Source: an uncultured Chloroflexota bacterium
Lineage (GTDB): Bacteria; Chloroflexota; Anaerolineae; Aggregatilineales; Phototrophicaceae
Direction of reading: 5' to 3'
DNA length: 16,318 nt
Assembly: GCA_903904765.1 (NCBI GenBank)
Contig: CAIVEA010000828.1
Span: forward strand, 1 to 16,318
The stretch's first letter is position 1. Each line of letters begins with the position of its first letter. Both the position numbers and the translations under genes were made by a program. Below the pieces are notes generated by a model. That model saw only the letters and a list, made by a program, of their open reading frames with translations. It did no database searches and was not told the origin of the DNA. Shown here one piece after another: positions 7,898 through 14,708 of the stretch.

Positions 7898-8593
7898 ATG
7901 GATAACGAGAAATCAACCAAGAAAACAGACTTGCTGGTGATTGCCGCCAGCGTGGTCGTCCTGCTGGCCTCGGCGTGGTTGTTGTTGAGCAACGGCCTAT
8001 TCAGCATGAACCTGACGCAAGATGCGAAACTGGCGTGGCATCTGGTGCGCTCATCCGGCATCGTGGCCTATGTGCTGCTGCTGGCTTCAATGGTATGGGG
8101 ACTGTTCCTGAGCGCCCAATTCGTGAAAGATTGGTCGCCGGGGCCGGTGTCGCTCACCATTCACAGCACGATCTCGTGGCTGTCGCTGCTGCTGGGGCTG
8201 ACCCATGCCCTGCTGCTGATGTTCGATGATTATTTCAAGTACACGCTGGGCGATCTGTTCATCCCGTTCGCTGGCCCGTATCGCCCGGAAGTGGTCGGGC
8301 TGGGGACGCTGGCTTTCTGGGTGATCGTGCTGGTCACGCTCAGTTTCCCGCTGAAGAAGCGCATTGGACACGCCAACTGGAAGCGCGTGCATTACGCCAG
8401 CTATGTCGCCTTCGGCATGGTGTCGCTGCACGGGTTGTTCGCCGGTACGGAAGGTTCGCACCTCGGCTTCCAACTGCTGGTGGGCGGCGGCGTGCTGCTG
8501 GTGGTGCTGCTGCTAGGCATCCGCATGGGCAAAGATCGCGTACAACCTGTTCCCGCACGGGCGGCGGCAGCCCGCAAATCTCCGGCGGCGTGA
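7898..8593 (+). CDS. Ferric-reductase-like di-heme b transmembrane protein
   Basis: 231 aa from ATG 7898, the best start by hydrophobicity layout; the ribosome-binding site is weak (GAAAGTGA, 7883-7890). Six membrane helices are apparent at about 12-32, 51-75, 84-110, 133-152, 165-183 and 190-208. Helix 3 has His89 and His103, helix 5 has His165 and His178. These 14- and 13-residue spacings match the haem ligands of the NOX/ferric reductase family (Nox2 His101/115 and His209/222), so two b haems stacked across the membrane are expected. There is no FAD- or NAD(P)H-binding domain; the protein ends in a short basic, Ala/Pro-rich cytoplasmic tail. Stand-alone relatives include MsrQ/YedZ, which take electrons from a partner. 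Proximity to apbE suggests a flavoprotein partner, not found in this window. Separate from the upstream operon by a terminator, so it may have its own promoter. Confidence 0.87.
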   Translation: MDNEKSTKKTDLLVIAASVVVLLASAWLLLSNGLFSMNLTQDAKLAWHLVRSSGIVAYVLLLASMVWGLFLSAQFVKDWSPGPVSLTIHSTISWLSLLLGLTHALLLMFDDYFKYTLGDLFIPFAGPYRPEVVGLGTLAFWVIVLVTLSFPLKKRIGHANWKRVHYASYVAFGMVSLHGLFAGTEGSHLGFQLLVGGGVLLVVLLLGIRMGKDRVQPVPARAAAARKSPAA

Positions 8594-8597
8594 GGAT

Positions 8598-8640
8598 AAC
8601 TCTCACCCTTTATCTCTCTCGCTCAGGGAGAGGGAATTAA
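8598..8640. repeat. Palindromic remnant between convergent genes
   Basis: ACTCTCACCCTTT is followed by CTCTCTC (8614-8620) and GGGAGAG (8626-8632), a 7-bp stem with one T-G pair and a 5-nt loop. It sits between the convergent di-heme and histidine-kinase genes and shares the CTCACCC/GGGAGAGGG style of the element at 7741-7856. It might serve as a weak bidirectional stop, but lacks a T-run. Confidence 0.4.
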
Positions 8641-8689
8641 GAGTTGTGTAATTCTATTGCACGCGGGTAAGGGTTCAAGCCGAACTGAA

Positions 8690-10105
8690 TCAGGGGGCGA
8701 TTTGCACAGCGAAGGTCGCCCCCTGACCGATGCCCGCGCTGTGCGCTTCGATGTGCCCGCCGTAGTGGTTGAGGATGGCCTTCACGATGGACAGCCCCAA
8801 CCCGTTCCCGATGTATTGTCCCCGCACCTGTTCCGAACGGTAAAAGCGTTCAAACAGGTGCGCCCCCTGTTCTGGTGGAAAGCCGATTCCCGAATCGCTC
8901 ACACTCAACTGAAAACCCGCTTTGCTGTGCGTCACCGACAGACGAATTTCGCCTTGCGTGGTGTATTTGATAGCGTTGGAAAGCAGGTTATCCAGCACCA
9001 CACGCAAATCGTTAGTACTCATCGGCAGGTCGGGCAGGTCGGGGTCTATTTGCGGGGTGAAGCGCAGCCCTTTGGCTTCGGCTTCGATGCGCCAGTGCCG
9101 CATGATGTCGTGCAGGGTGGAGACGGTATCGGTGACGGTTGTGCTGCCCGGTTGATGCCGTCCCTCGTCAATGCGCGCCAGCATCAGCAGCGAGGACACC
9201 AGTTCCGCCATGTGATCTACTTCCTGCCGGATTTCGCGCAGGTAGGTCTCTTGCTCATCATCGGGTAGGGTTTCGTCGCTTAGTGCCTCGGCACGCAGTT
9301 TGAGTGTCATCAGCGGCGTTCGCAGTTCGTGGGCGGCGTTGCTCACAAAACTACGCTGCGTGTGCATCAAGGTTTCGATCTGACCCGCCATATAGTTGAA
9401 AGTGTGCGCCAGTTCGCCAATCTCGTCCTGCGAGGTCACCTGAATGCGCGTATCCAGCGCCCCTTTCGCCATCCGCAGTGCCGAGTCACGCAGGCTCTGT
9501 ATGGGGTTGGAAATGGTGCGGGCAATCCACAGACTGGCAGCGATCACCAGTACCAGCACTGGCACAATGGCTCCAGCCAGTTCCAGATAGCGCCGTAGGA
9601 CTTCATCATAGGCTTGCTGCATGGGTTCGATCAGGACGAGCGTGCCGAGAATGCTGGTTTCATAGTTGATGCTCACAGCCACATACAGCGTATCCTGCCC
9701 CTGTGCGTTGGGGCGAATGTCCGCGCCGATGCGCTCTGAACGCGCCTGCATCAGTTCGGGTGTATCCGTAACGGTGTTGATCTGCTCATAACCCGCGTTG
9801 GCAGTGTAGCCTAATATGCGGTTGTTGCGGTCTACGATCAGGTAATTATGCCCGACTTCTTGCTGCAAGCGGCTCATGATGCGGCTGATGTTGCTGCTGT
9901 CGTTGCCATCCAGATACTCCGCCAGCGGTTCAGAGAAGGTGGCGGAGACCAGCAGCGCATCGGTTTCGAGGTGGTGCTGGTAGAATTCCAATGTGGTCAG
10001 TTCAAGCTGCCGCCCCGCGATGATGAACTGTACCACGCCGCCCGCCAGCGCCACCATGATGAAGATCACCAGTATGCGCTGGCGAATGTTCAAGCGGTGT
10101 AACAT
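8690..10105 (-). CDS. Membrane sensor histidine kinase of a two-component pair
   Basis: 471 aa, complete. Layout: TM1 at about 10-30; an extracytoplasmic sensor of about 145 residues (31-175) that resembles a Cache/PAS-like sensor; TM2 at about 176-195; HAMP at 196-250; HisKA with FVSNAAHELRTPL and phospho-acceptor His259; HATPase with N-box LDNLLSNAIKYT (371-382), G1 DSGIGF (404-409), F-box FERFYR (418-423) and G2 GNGLGLSIVK (433-442). All kinase motifs are intact. The ATG at 10105 shares its A with the regulator's stop (TGATG), so translation is coupled and the two are cognate partners. The ligand sensed is unknown. The gene converges on the di-heme protein gene (96 bp gap); whether the pair controls that redox block is inference. 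Confidence 0.95.
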   Translation of the reverse strand: MLHRLNIRQRILVIFIMVALAGGVVQFIIAGRQLELTTLEFYQHHLETDALLVSATFSEPLAEYLDGNDSSNISRIMSRLQQEVGHNYLIVDRNNRILGYTANAGYEQINTVTDTPELMQARSERIGADIRPNAQGQDTLYVAVSINYETSILGTLVLIEPMQQAYDEVLRRYLELAGAIVPVLVLVIAASLWIARTISNPIQSLRDSALRMAKGALDTRIQVTSQDEIGELAHTFNYMAGQIETLMHTQRSFVSNAAHELRTPLMTLKLRAEALSDETLPDDEQETYLREIRQEVDHMAELVSSLLMLARIDEGRHQPGSTTVTDTVSTLHDIMRHWRIEAEAKGLRFTPQIDPDLPDLPMSTNDLRVVLDNLLSNAIKYTTQGEIRLSVTHSKAGFQLSVSDSGIGFPPEQGAHLFERFYRSEQVRGQYIGNGLGLSIVKAILNHYGGHIEAHSAGIGQGATFAVQIAP

Positions 10106-10806
10106 CAGGTGTCGCTCCGTTCCGGTGTGTTGAAGCGGTAGCCCACGCCGCGCACTGTTTGCAAGTAGACCGGGTTGGTCGGGTCGGTTTCCAGTTTAGC
10201 GCGTAACCAGCTCATGTGGACATCCAGTGTGCGGGTGTCGCCCAGCCAGTCCGTCCCCCACACTTCATCGAACATACGCTCACGGGTGACGACTTTGCCG
10301 GGGTTGGTCATCAACAGCGACAGGATTTCATACTCTTTCTGGCGCATGGGCAGTTCTTTGCCAGCGCGGGTGACGGTGTGCGCTTGTAGGTCGAGCGTGA
10401 TGTCGCCAATGGTAATCTGGGTGGCGGCGGGTTTGCCCTGATCTATTTGTACGCGGCGCAGCATGGCGCGAACGTGCGCTTCCAGCGCCTTGTAGCCGAA
10501 TGGTTTTACTAGATAATCATCCGCGCCCAGTTCCAGCCCTTTGATGCGATCGGTGGTATCGTCCAGCGCGGTGAGCATGATGATGGGAACGTTGCTGTGA
10601 GCGCGTACCGCTTGGCACACCTGCCAACCATCCATACCGGGCATCATCACATCCAGCACGATTACATCTGGCTTTTCGACCAGAGCCAGCCCTAAGCCGC
10701 TGTGACCATCATGCGCCACCGTGATCTGGTATCCCGCCCGTTCAAACGAGGCGCGGAGGGGGTCGGTCAGCTTGCGTTCGTCGTCAATCAGGAGAATGTG
10801 TGCCAT
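10105..10806 (-). CDS. OmpR/PhoB-family response regulator
   Basis: 233 aa. The start at 10806 (MAHILLIDDE) fits the receiver domain exactly; an in-frame ATG farther out at 10926 would add 40 residues that match nothing. Receiver 1-118: acidic pair Asp8/Asp9, phospho-acceptor Asp52 (VLDVMMPGMDG), Thr79 and Lys101 (LVKPF). Winged-helix DNA-binding domain about 130-228 with MRQKEYEILSLLMTNPGKVVTRE, the recognition-helix region TRTLDVHMSWLRAKLE, and the wing TVRGVGYRF. All functional residues are present, so it is a standard phosphorylation-dependent transcription factor. It is the first gene of the pair, the kinase follows directly. GGAGG lies 12 nt before the start, slightly farther than usual. 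Confidence 0.96.
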   Translation of the reverse strand: MAHILLIDDERKLTDPLRASFERAGYQITVAHDGHSGLGLALVEKPDVIVLDVMMPGMDGWQVCQAVRAHSNVPIIMLTALDDTTDRIKGLELGADDYLVKPFGYKALEAHVRAMLRRVQIDQGKPAATQITIGDITLDLQAHTVTRAGKELPMRQKEYEILSLLMTNPGKVVTRERMFDEVWGTDWLGDTRTLDVHMSWLRAKLETDPTNPVYLQTVRGVGYRFNTPERSDT

Positions 10807-10835
10807 AACGAGGGGCGGCCTCCATACGAGAGGGC

Positions 10836-10865
10836 AATATAAGTCTATTGTACTGCGGCTGTAAA
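10836..10865 (-). promoter_or_regulatory. Candidate promoter of the response-regulator/kinase operon
   Basis: On the minus strand: -35 TTTACA (10865-10860), an 18-bp spacer, -10 TATATT (10841-10836). The predicted start leaves a leader of about 23 nt that contains GGAGG (10823-10819). Confidence 0.5.
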
Positions 10866-11007
10866 GTGGTGATGATAGTATTTTGTGGAGGTCATGTACG
10901 AATAGGTGAATATGCTTAAATGTCAAAAAATATATGAATAAATCGTGTGAATCTACCTTAGAATGAATGGTGAGCTTATAGCATGAGCCAAAATAGAAGC
11001 AGGTGGA

Positions 11008-11016
11008 TGCTATAAT
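11008..11016 (+). promoter_or_regulatory. Candidate extended -10 promoter of the PAS sensor kinase
   Basis: TGCTATAAT is a perfect extended -10 element. The position for a -35 (10988-10993) reads CCAAAA, so there is no canonical -35. Predicted leader about 33 nt to the ATG at 11056. The whole 10807-11055 region between these divergent genes is AT-rich. Confidence 0.55.
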
Positions 11017-11055
11017 TATTTAGTCGAAGTGTGAAAATATTGCGAAAGAATCTGC

Positions 11056-13266
11056 ATGGCGAGTGTGTTAATCGGTGTGGCAGACCCGGATGAGGCATTG
11101 CTGCTGCAAGAAGTAGTAGAGCGCGATGGCTACCGGGTCTTTCGCGCACATGACATCCCCGATTGTTTGCGACAGGCAGAAGAGATTACGCCGCAGGTGG
11201 TTATTACGTTACTGGATGCCGAACTGCCCGGCGGCAATTCGTTCGATCTGTGCGCCCGCCTGATCGAACAGAATCGCATCCCTGTGCTGATGCTGGTCGG
11301 GGATTCACAGATACAAGCGGCTTACGATGCGGGCGCTGATGATGTGATGATATGGCCGATGCGCCCGACGATGCTGCGTCACCGTATGCAGCGCATCCTC
11401 GAAACCAGTGCTTTGCGTGCCCAGACCGAACGCGATCGCTGGTATCGCTCGGTGATCGAGAATGATGTGACGGGCGTATTTCGCAGCACATGGGAAGGGC
11501 GCTGGCTGTTTGTCAATCAGGGGCTGGTGAACTTGCTGGGATACAACAGCATCGAGGAGGTGCTGGCGCTGGATATCACGCGGGATGTGTATATGTACCC
11601 GCAAGCTCGCGCAGTCGTGAATAATCTAAGCCGTCCAGCGGGTACGTTTATCAACGATGATGTCACTTTCAAGCGCAAAGATGGCACACCGCTGGAAGTG
11701 ACCATCAGTAGCCGTCCAGTGTACGACTCGGCGCAAAACTTCCGCTTTTTTGAAGGCTTCATCATTGATAACACCCTGCGTAAGCAGGCCGAGGCGGCGC
11801 TTCGCGAGAGTGAGGGTCGTTATCGCTTGCTGGCGGAAAACCTGAAGGAAATCATCTATATCATCGGTGGCGGCGGGGTGTATGAATTCATCACACCCTC
11901 GGTGTATGGGATGCTCGGCTATCAGCCGGATGAACTCATCGGCACGACTTCGTTGGAAAAGGTGCATCCCGATGACCGTCACATTTCGCTGGAAAGCTTT
12001 CAGCAGGCGATGGCATCGGGGTCAGCGGCGACCACGTTCGTCCAACGGTTGCAGCACAAAGATGGGCATTATGTGTGGGTGGAAACGACGATCATCATCT
12101 TGCGGGATGAGGCGGGCATGCTGACGCAGGTGATCGGCACCGGGCGTGATGTGAGTGAGCGTAAACGGATGGAGGATGTGCTGCGTGAGAACGAAGCGCA
12201 GTATCGCTTGCTGGCGGAGAATATGTCTGATGGCGTGATTGTGGTTCAGACTGATAACCGGATCACCTATGTTTCGCCATCGTATGATCGCCAGTTTGGT
12301 CGGCAAGTCGGTGCGACGAAGGACATGACGTGGGATGCGTTTATGCGCCTGATTCATCCCGAAGATTTGCCTACGATGTTCAGCAAATTCAGGGAGGCGA
12401 TCACGCAGGGCGAAACGCGCCTTGTATATACCTACCGCACTTTGCATCAAGCCGGACATTATGTGTGGTGCGAAGATCATGTCAGCTTGAATTATGCGCC
12501 GGACGGCGTGTACAGCCACATGATCGTGATCTGCCGCGACATCACCGAACGCAAACAGGCCGAGGAACGGATGCTGGAATTGAAACTGGAAAAAGAGCGT
12601 TCTGAGATGCTCACCCAGTTCATTCAGGATGGGGCGCACGAATTCCGCACGCCGCTATCGGTTATCACCTCCAGCACCCATCTGCTGCTGCGCTCCGATA
12701 AGTTCGAGCAGCGCGAACGGAAAGCGGTACAGATTGACCAGCAGGTGAACCGGATTAACCGCCTCGTAGAGATGCTGCTGACGCTGGTCAAGCTCCAGAG
12801 TGGGAACGCGCTACGCTGGCAGTCATTGGAGTTCGGCTCGATCATCAAAATGAGTTGCCAGCATGCCGCCACGTTGTTCGCTGGCAAAGTATCCATGATA
12901 TGCGATGTGCCGAATGATCTGCCGTTCGTGATGGGCGATTCGAGTTTTCTGGCGGACGCGCTCCAGCAAGTGCTGGATAATGCTTGCCGCTTCACCTCAT
13001 CCGGTGGCAAGGTGACTGTGACCGCAGGCGTACAGGATGAGCAGGTGTGGGTGGAAGTGGTGGATACCGGGCGCGGAATTAGCCCGATGGATTTGCCGCA
13101 TATCTTCAAAACATTCTGGCGGCACGACCATGCTCATACCAGTTCGGGCTTCGGGCTGGGGTTGCCGATTGCGTACCGCATTGTGCAGGAGCACAAGGGG
13201 ACGATGACTCTGGATAGCGAGTTGGGCGTGGGAACTCGCGTTCGGATTGTGCTGCCCGCTGCCTGA
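11056..13266 (+). CDS. Soluble hybrid sensor kinase: degenerate receiver, three PAS, HisKA, HATPase
   Basis: 736 aa, no membrane segment. Residues 1-117 are receiver-like (acidic Asp10/Asp12, Asp54 in LLDAELPGG), but the conserved Thr/Ser is Val81 (MLVG) and the conserved Lys is Trp100 (MIWPM), so it probably cannot undergo normal phosphorylation-driven switching. PAS1 is about 128-243, PAS2 252-370, PAS3 378-500; PAS2 and PAS3 end in the usual GTGRDVSERK and ICRDITERK. A short coiled coil (501-518) leads to HisKA with GAHEFRTPL and His528. The HATPase has N-box DNACRF (Asn642), G1 DTGRGI (670-675), and G2 with GFGLGLPI (698-705). The catalytic motifs are intact. It senses a cytoplasmic signal or cofactor; the partner regulator is not in the window. 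Paralogous to the two genes downstream. Its stop lies 2 bp from the stop of the convergent pseudogene. Confidence 0.93.
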   Translation: MASVLIGVADPDEALLLQEVVERDGYRVFRAHDIPDCLRQAEEITPQVVITLLDAELPGGNSFDLCARLIEQNRIPVLMLVGDSQIQAAYDAGADDVMIWPMRPTMLRHRMQRILETSALRAQTERDRWYRSVIENDVTGVFRSTWEGRWLFVNQGLVNLLGYNSIEEVLALDITRDVYMYPQARAVVNNLSRPAGTFINDDVTFKRKDGTPLEVTISSRPVYDSAQNFRFFEGFIIDNTLRKQAEAALRESEGRYRLLAENLKEIIYIIGGGGVYEFITPSVYGMLGYQPDELIGTTSLEKVHPDDRHISLESFQQAMASGSAATTFVQRLQHKDGHYVWVETTIIILRDEAGMLTQVIGTGRDVSERKRMEDVLRENEAQYRLLAENMSDGVIVVQTDNRITYVSPSYDRQFGRQVGATKDMTWDAFMRLIHPEDLPTMFSKFREAITQGETRLVYTYRTLHQAGHYVWCEDHVSLNYAPDGVYSHMIVICRDITERKQAEERMLELKLEKERSEMLTQFIQDGAHEFRTPLSVITSSTHLLLRSDKFEQRERKAVQIDQQVNRINRLVEMLLTLVKLQSGNALRWQSLEFGSIIKMSCQHAATLFAGKVSMICDVPNDLPFVMGDSSFLADALQQVLDNACRFTSSGGKVTVTAGVQDEQVWVEVVDTGRGISPMDLPHIFKTFWRHDHAHTSSGFGLGLPIAYRIVQEHKGTMTLDSELGVGTRVRIVLPAA

Positions 13267-13268
13267 TG

Positions 13269-14317
13269 TTAGGGTATTGGGGTGATGGTAGGTAGGGTGA
13301 TGCGTAGCCGCGTGCCGTGATCGATCTGACTTTCGATGCTCAGTTTACCTCCGTGACTCTCGATGATGCGATTGGTGATGGGCAGCCCTAAACCGAGGCC
13401 GGAAGTGGTGTGTGCGTGATCGTGCCGCCAGAAAGTCTTAAAGATGTGCGGTAGGTCGCTTTCGGGAATGCCGCGTCCGGTATCTTCCACTTCCACCCAC
13501 ACTTGCCCGTCATTTGTTCCAGATGTCAACCTGATTTGTCCTTCGGGAGGGGTGAAACGGCAGGCGTTATCCAGTATTTGCTGGAACGCATCCAGTAGGA
13601 AATTGGAATCGCCCATGACGGTAGGGAGCGCCGCCGGAATATTGCAGTGAATCTGCGGCGTGGGCTGGTGGCTTTCGCAGGCATTTTTGCAGGCGGATTG
13701 CAGGATAGACCCCACATCCACCGGTACATACGTGACCGGATCATCACTTTCCAACTTGACCAGAATTAGTAGCATATCCACCAGTCGCGTGATGCGTTTG
13801 ATCTGGGTCTCGATCTGTGTCACACGTTGTTGACGCTGTTCGGGCAGTGGCGTGCGAGCCAGCAGGTAGGTACTGGAGCCGATGATCGCCAGCGGGGTGC
13901 GGAATTCGTGGGCTGCGTCCCGGATGAACTGCGAGAGCATACTGGTGCGTTCGCGTTCGAGCGCCAGTTCAAGTTGGCGTTCTTCTGGGTCGTGCCGTCC
14001 TTTTGCTGGCGAGGGATGATGCTCACGCTAGTCTGGTCGGCGCTGATCGTCTGACGGATTGCCCGGAGCGATTCTTCGGTCTGGCAATTGTCTTGTAAGA
14101 GGCGGCTGTTTTTGCCGATGATGTCTGAAAGCGCGTATCCGGTCAGGCGCTCGAAGGCGGCATTGGCATAGATAATCGGCATGTCCGGGAGCTGTGCATC
14201 CACCAGCATCATGCCGGATGCACAGTTTTCGATGATCTGTTGGAGCATCCATACGGTCTCATCACTGGGACGGGTGGGGGAGTCATCAGTCGTTGGGGGA
14301 AGATGCGCGAAAAACAT
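13269..14317 (-). pseudogene. Broken LOV-like/histidine kinase gene (deletion plus frameshift)
   Basis: Frame A starts at ATG 14317 and encodes residues 1-109 of a LOV-like PAS domain up to KDGT (codon at 13993-13991), then runs out of sense and stops at 13820. A second frame, open from 14027 and ending at TAA 13269, carries an intact kinase: ERQLELALERERTSM, then DAAHEFRTPL, DNACRF, DTGRGI and GLGLGLPI. The frames differ by one base, and the PAS lacks the roughly 28 residues that follow KDGS in the paralogue at 14709 (strands ending GVQNDIT). This points to a deletion of about 3n+1 bases between roughly 13980 and 13993. The LOV part is decayed: GKNSRLLQ has Ser71 for the photoactive Cys, and Arg103 replaces the first conserved Asn. 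The kinase half could still be made from ATG 13940, but it has no ribosome-binding site. An assembly error in a repeat-rich family is the alternative. Confidence 0.8.
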
Positions 14318-14708
14318 GAACCTGATCTCAAAAAAATAGACACCATAACGAACGATATAGAGGAAACTTGCGGCATAACCCGTGTATGTCGTTAACCTCT
14401 AGTGCATGTTAATTCCTGTTCCGCTGTGTTTGTGTTGTCAGGATAAGTATTAGTAATGCGGTTTCGGATTCTTGTTAATAACAATAGTTATTTTACCACA
14501 ACTTGCTTTCTGTATTAAATTAATGAAAAAGTTACAAATTGGCGTGGTTTAGACCAGTATTTGGAAAGCGAAAGCTACATAGTGTTTGAAAGTATGTTGA
14601 TGTAATCTAAACAGAGGTTGCATTACCCGAACACCTCTTATCACGCGGTATTTTCTTCCCGATTGTTACTCACCGCATTCAGAGGTTGTAAGAATAGCAG
14701 AGAACACC
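14318..14708. other. AT-rich divergent intergenic region with a small palindrome
   Basis: 391 bp without a gene. It separates the divergent starts of the broken kinase and the LOV sensor and should hold both promoters. I found no convincing -35/-10 pair. AATAAC (14477-14482) and GTTATT (14487-14492) make a 6-bp inverted repeat with a 4-nt loop, a possible operator half-site pair or weak hairpin. Composition is clearly more AT-rich than the flanking genes. Confidence 0.5.

Noticed and set aside
8657..9268. Plus-strand open frame of 203 codons
   Set aside because: It is antisense to the histidine kinase ATPase domain, and its composition and lack of a ribosome-binding site mark it as a shadow.
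13975..14027. Programmed -1 ribosomal frameshift joining the LOV and kinase halves
   Set aside because: The frames do differ by one base, but no X XXY YYZ slippery heptamer in the right phase is present, and a frameshift would not supply the missing end of the PAS domain.
14477..14492. Small palindrome as an intrinsic terminator
   Set aside because: It has only 6 A/T-rich pairs and lies between divergent gene starts, where no terminator is expected.
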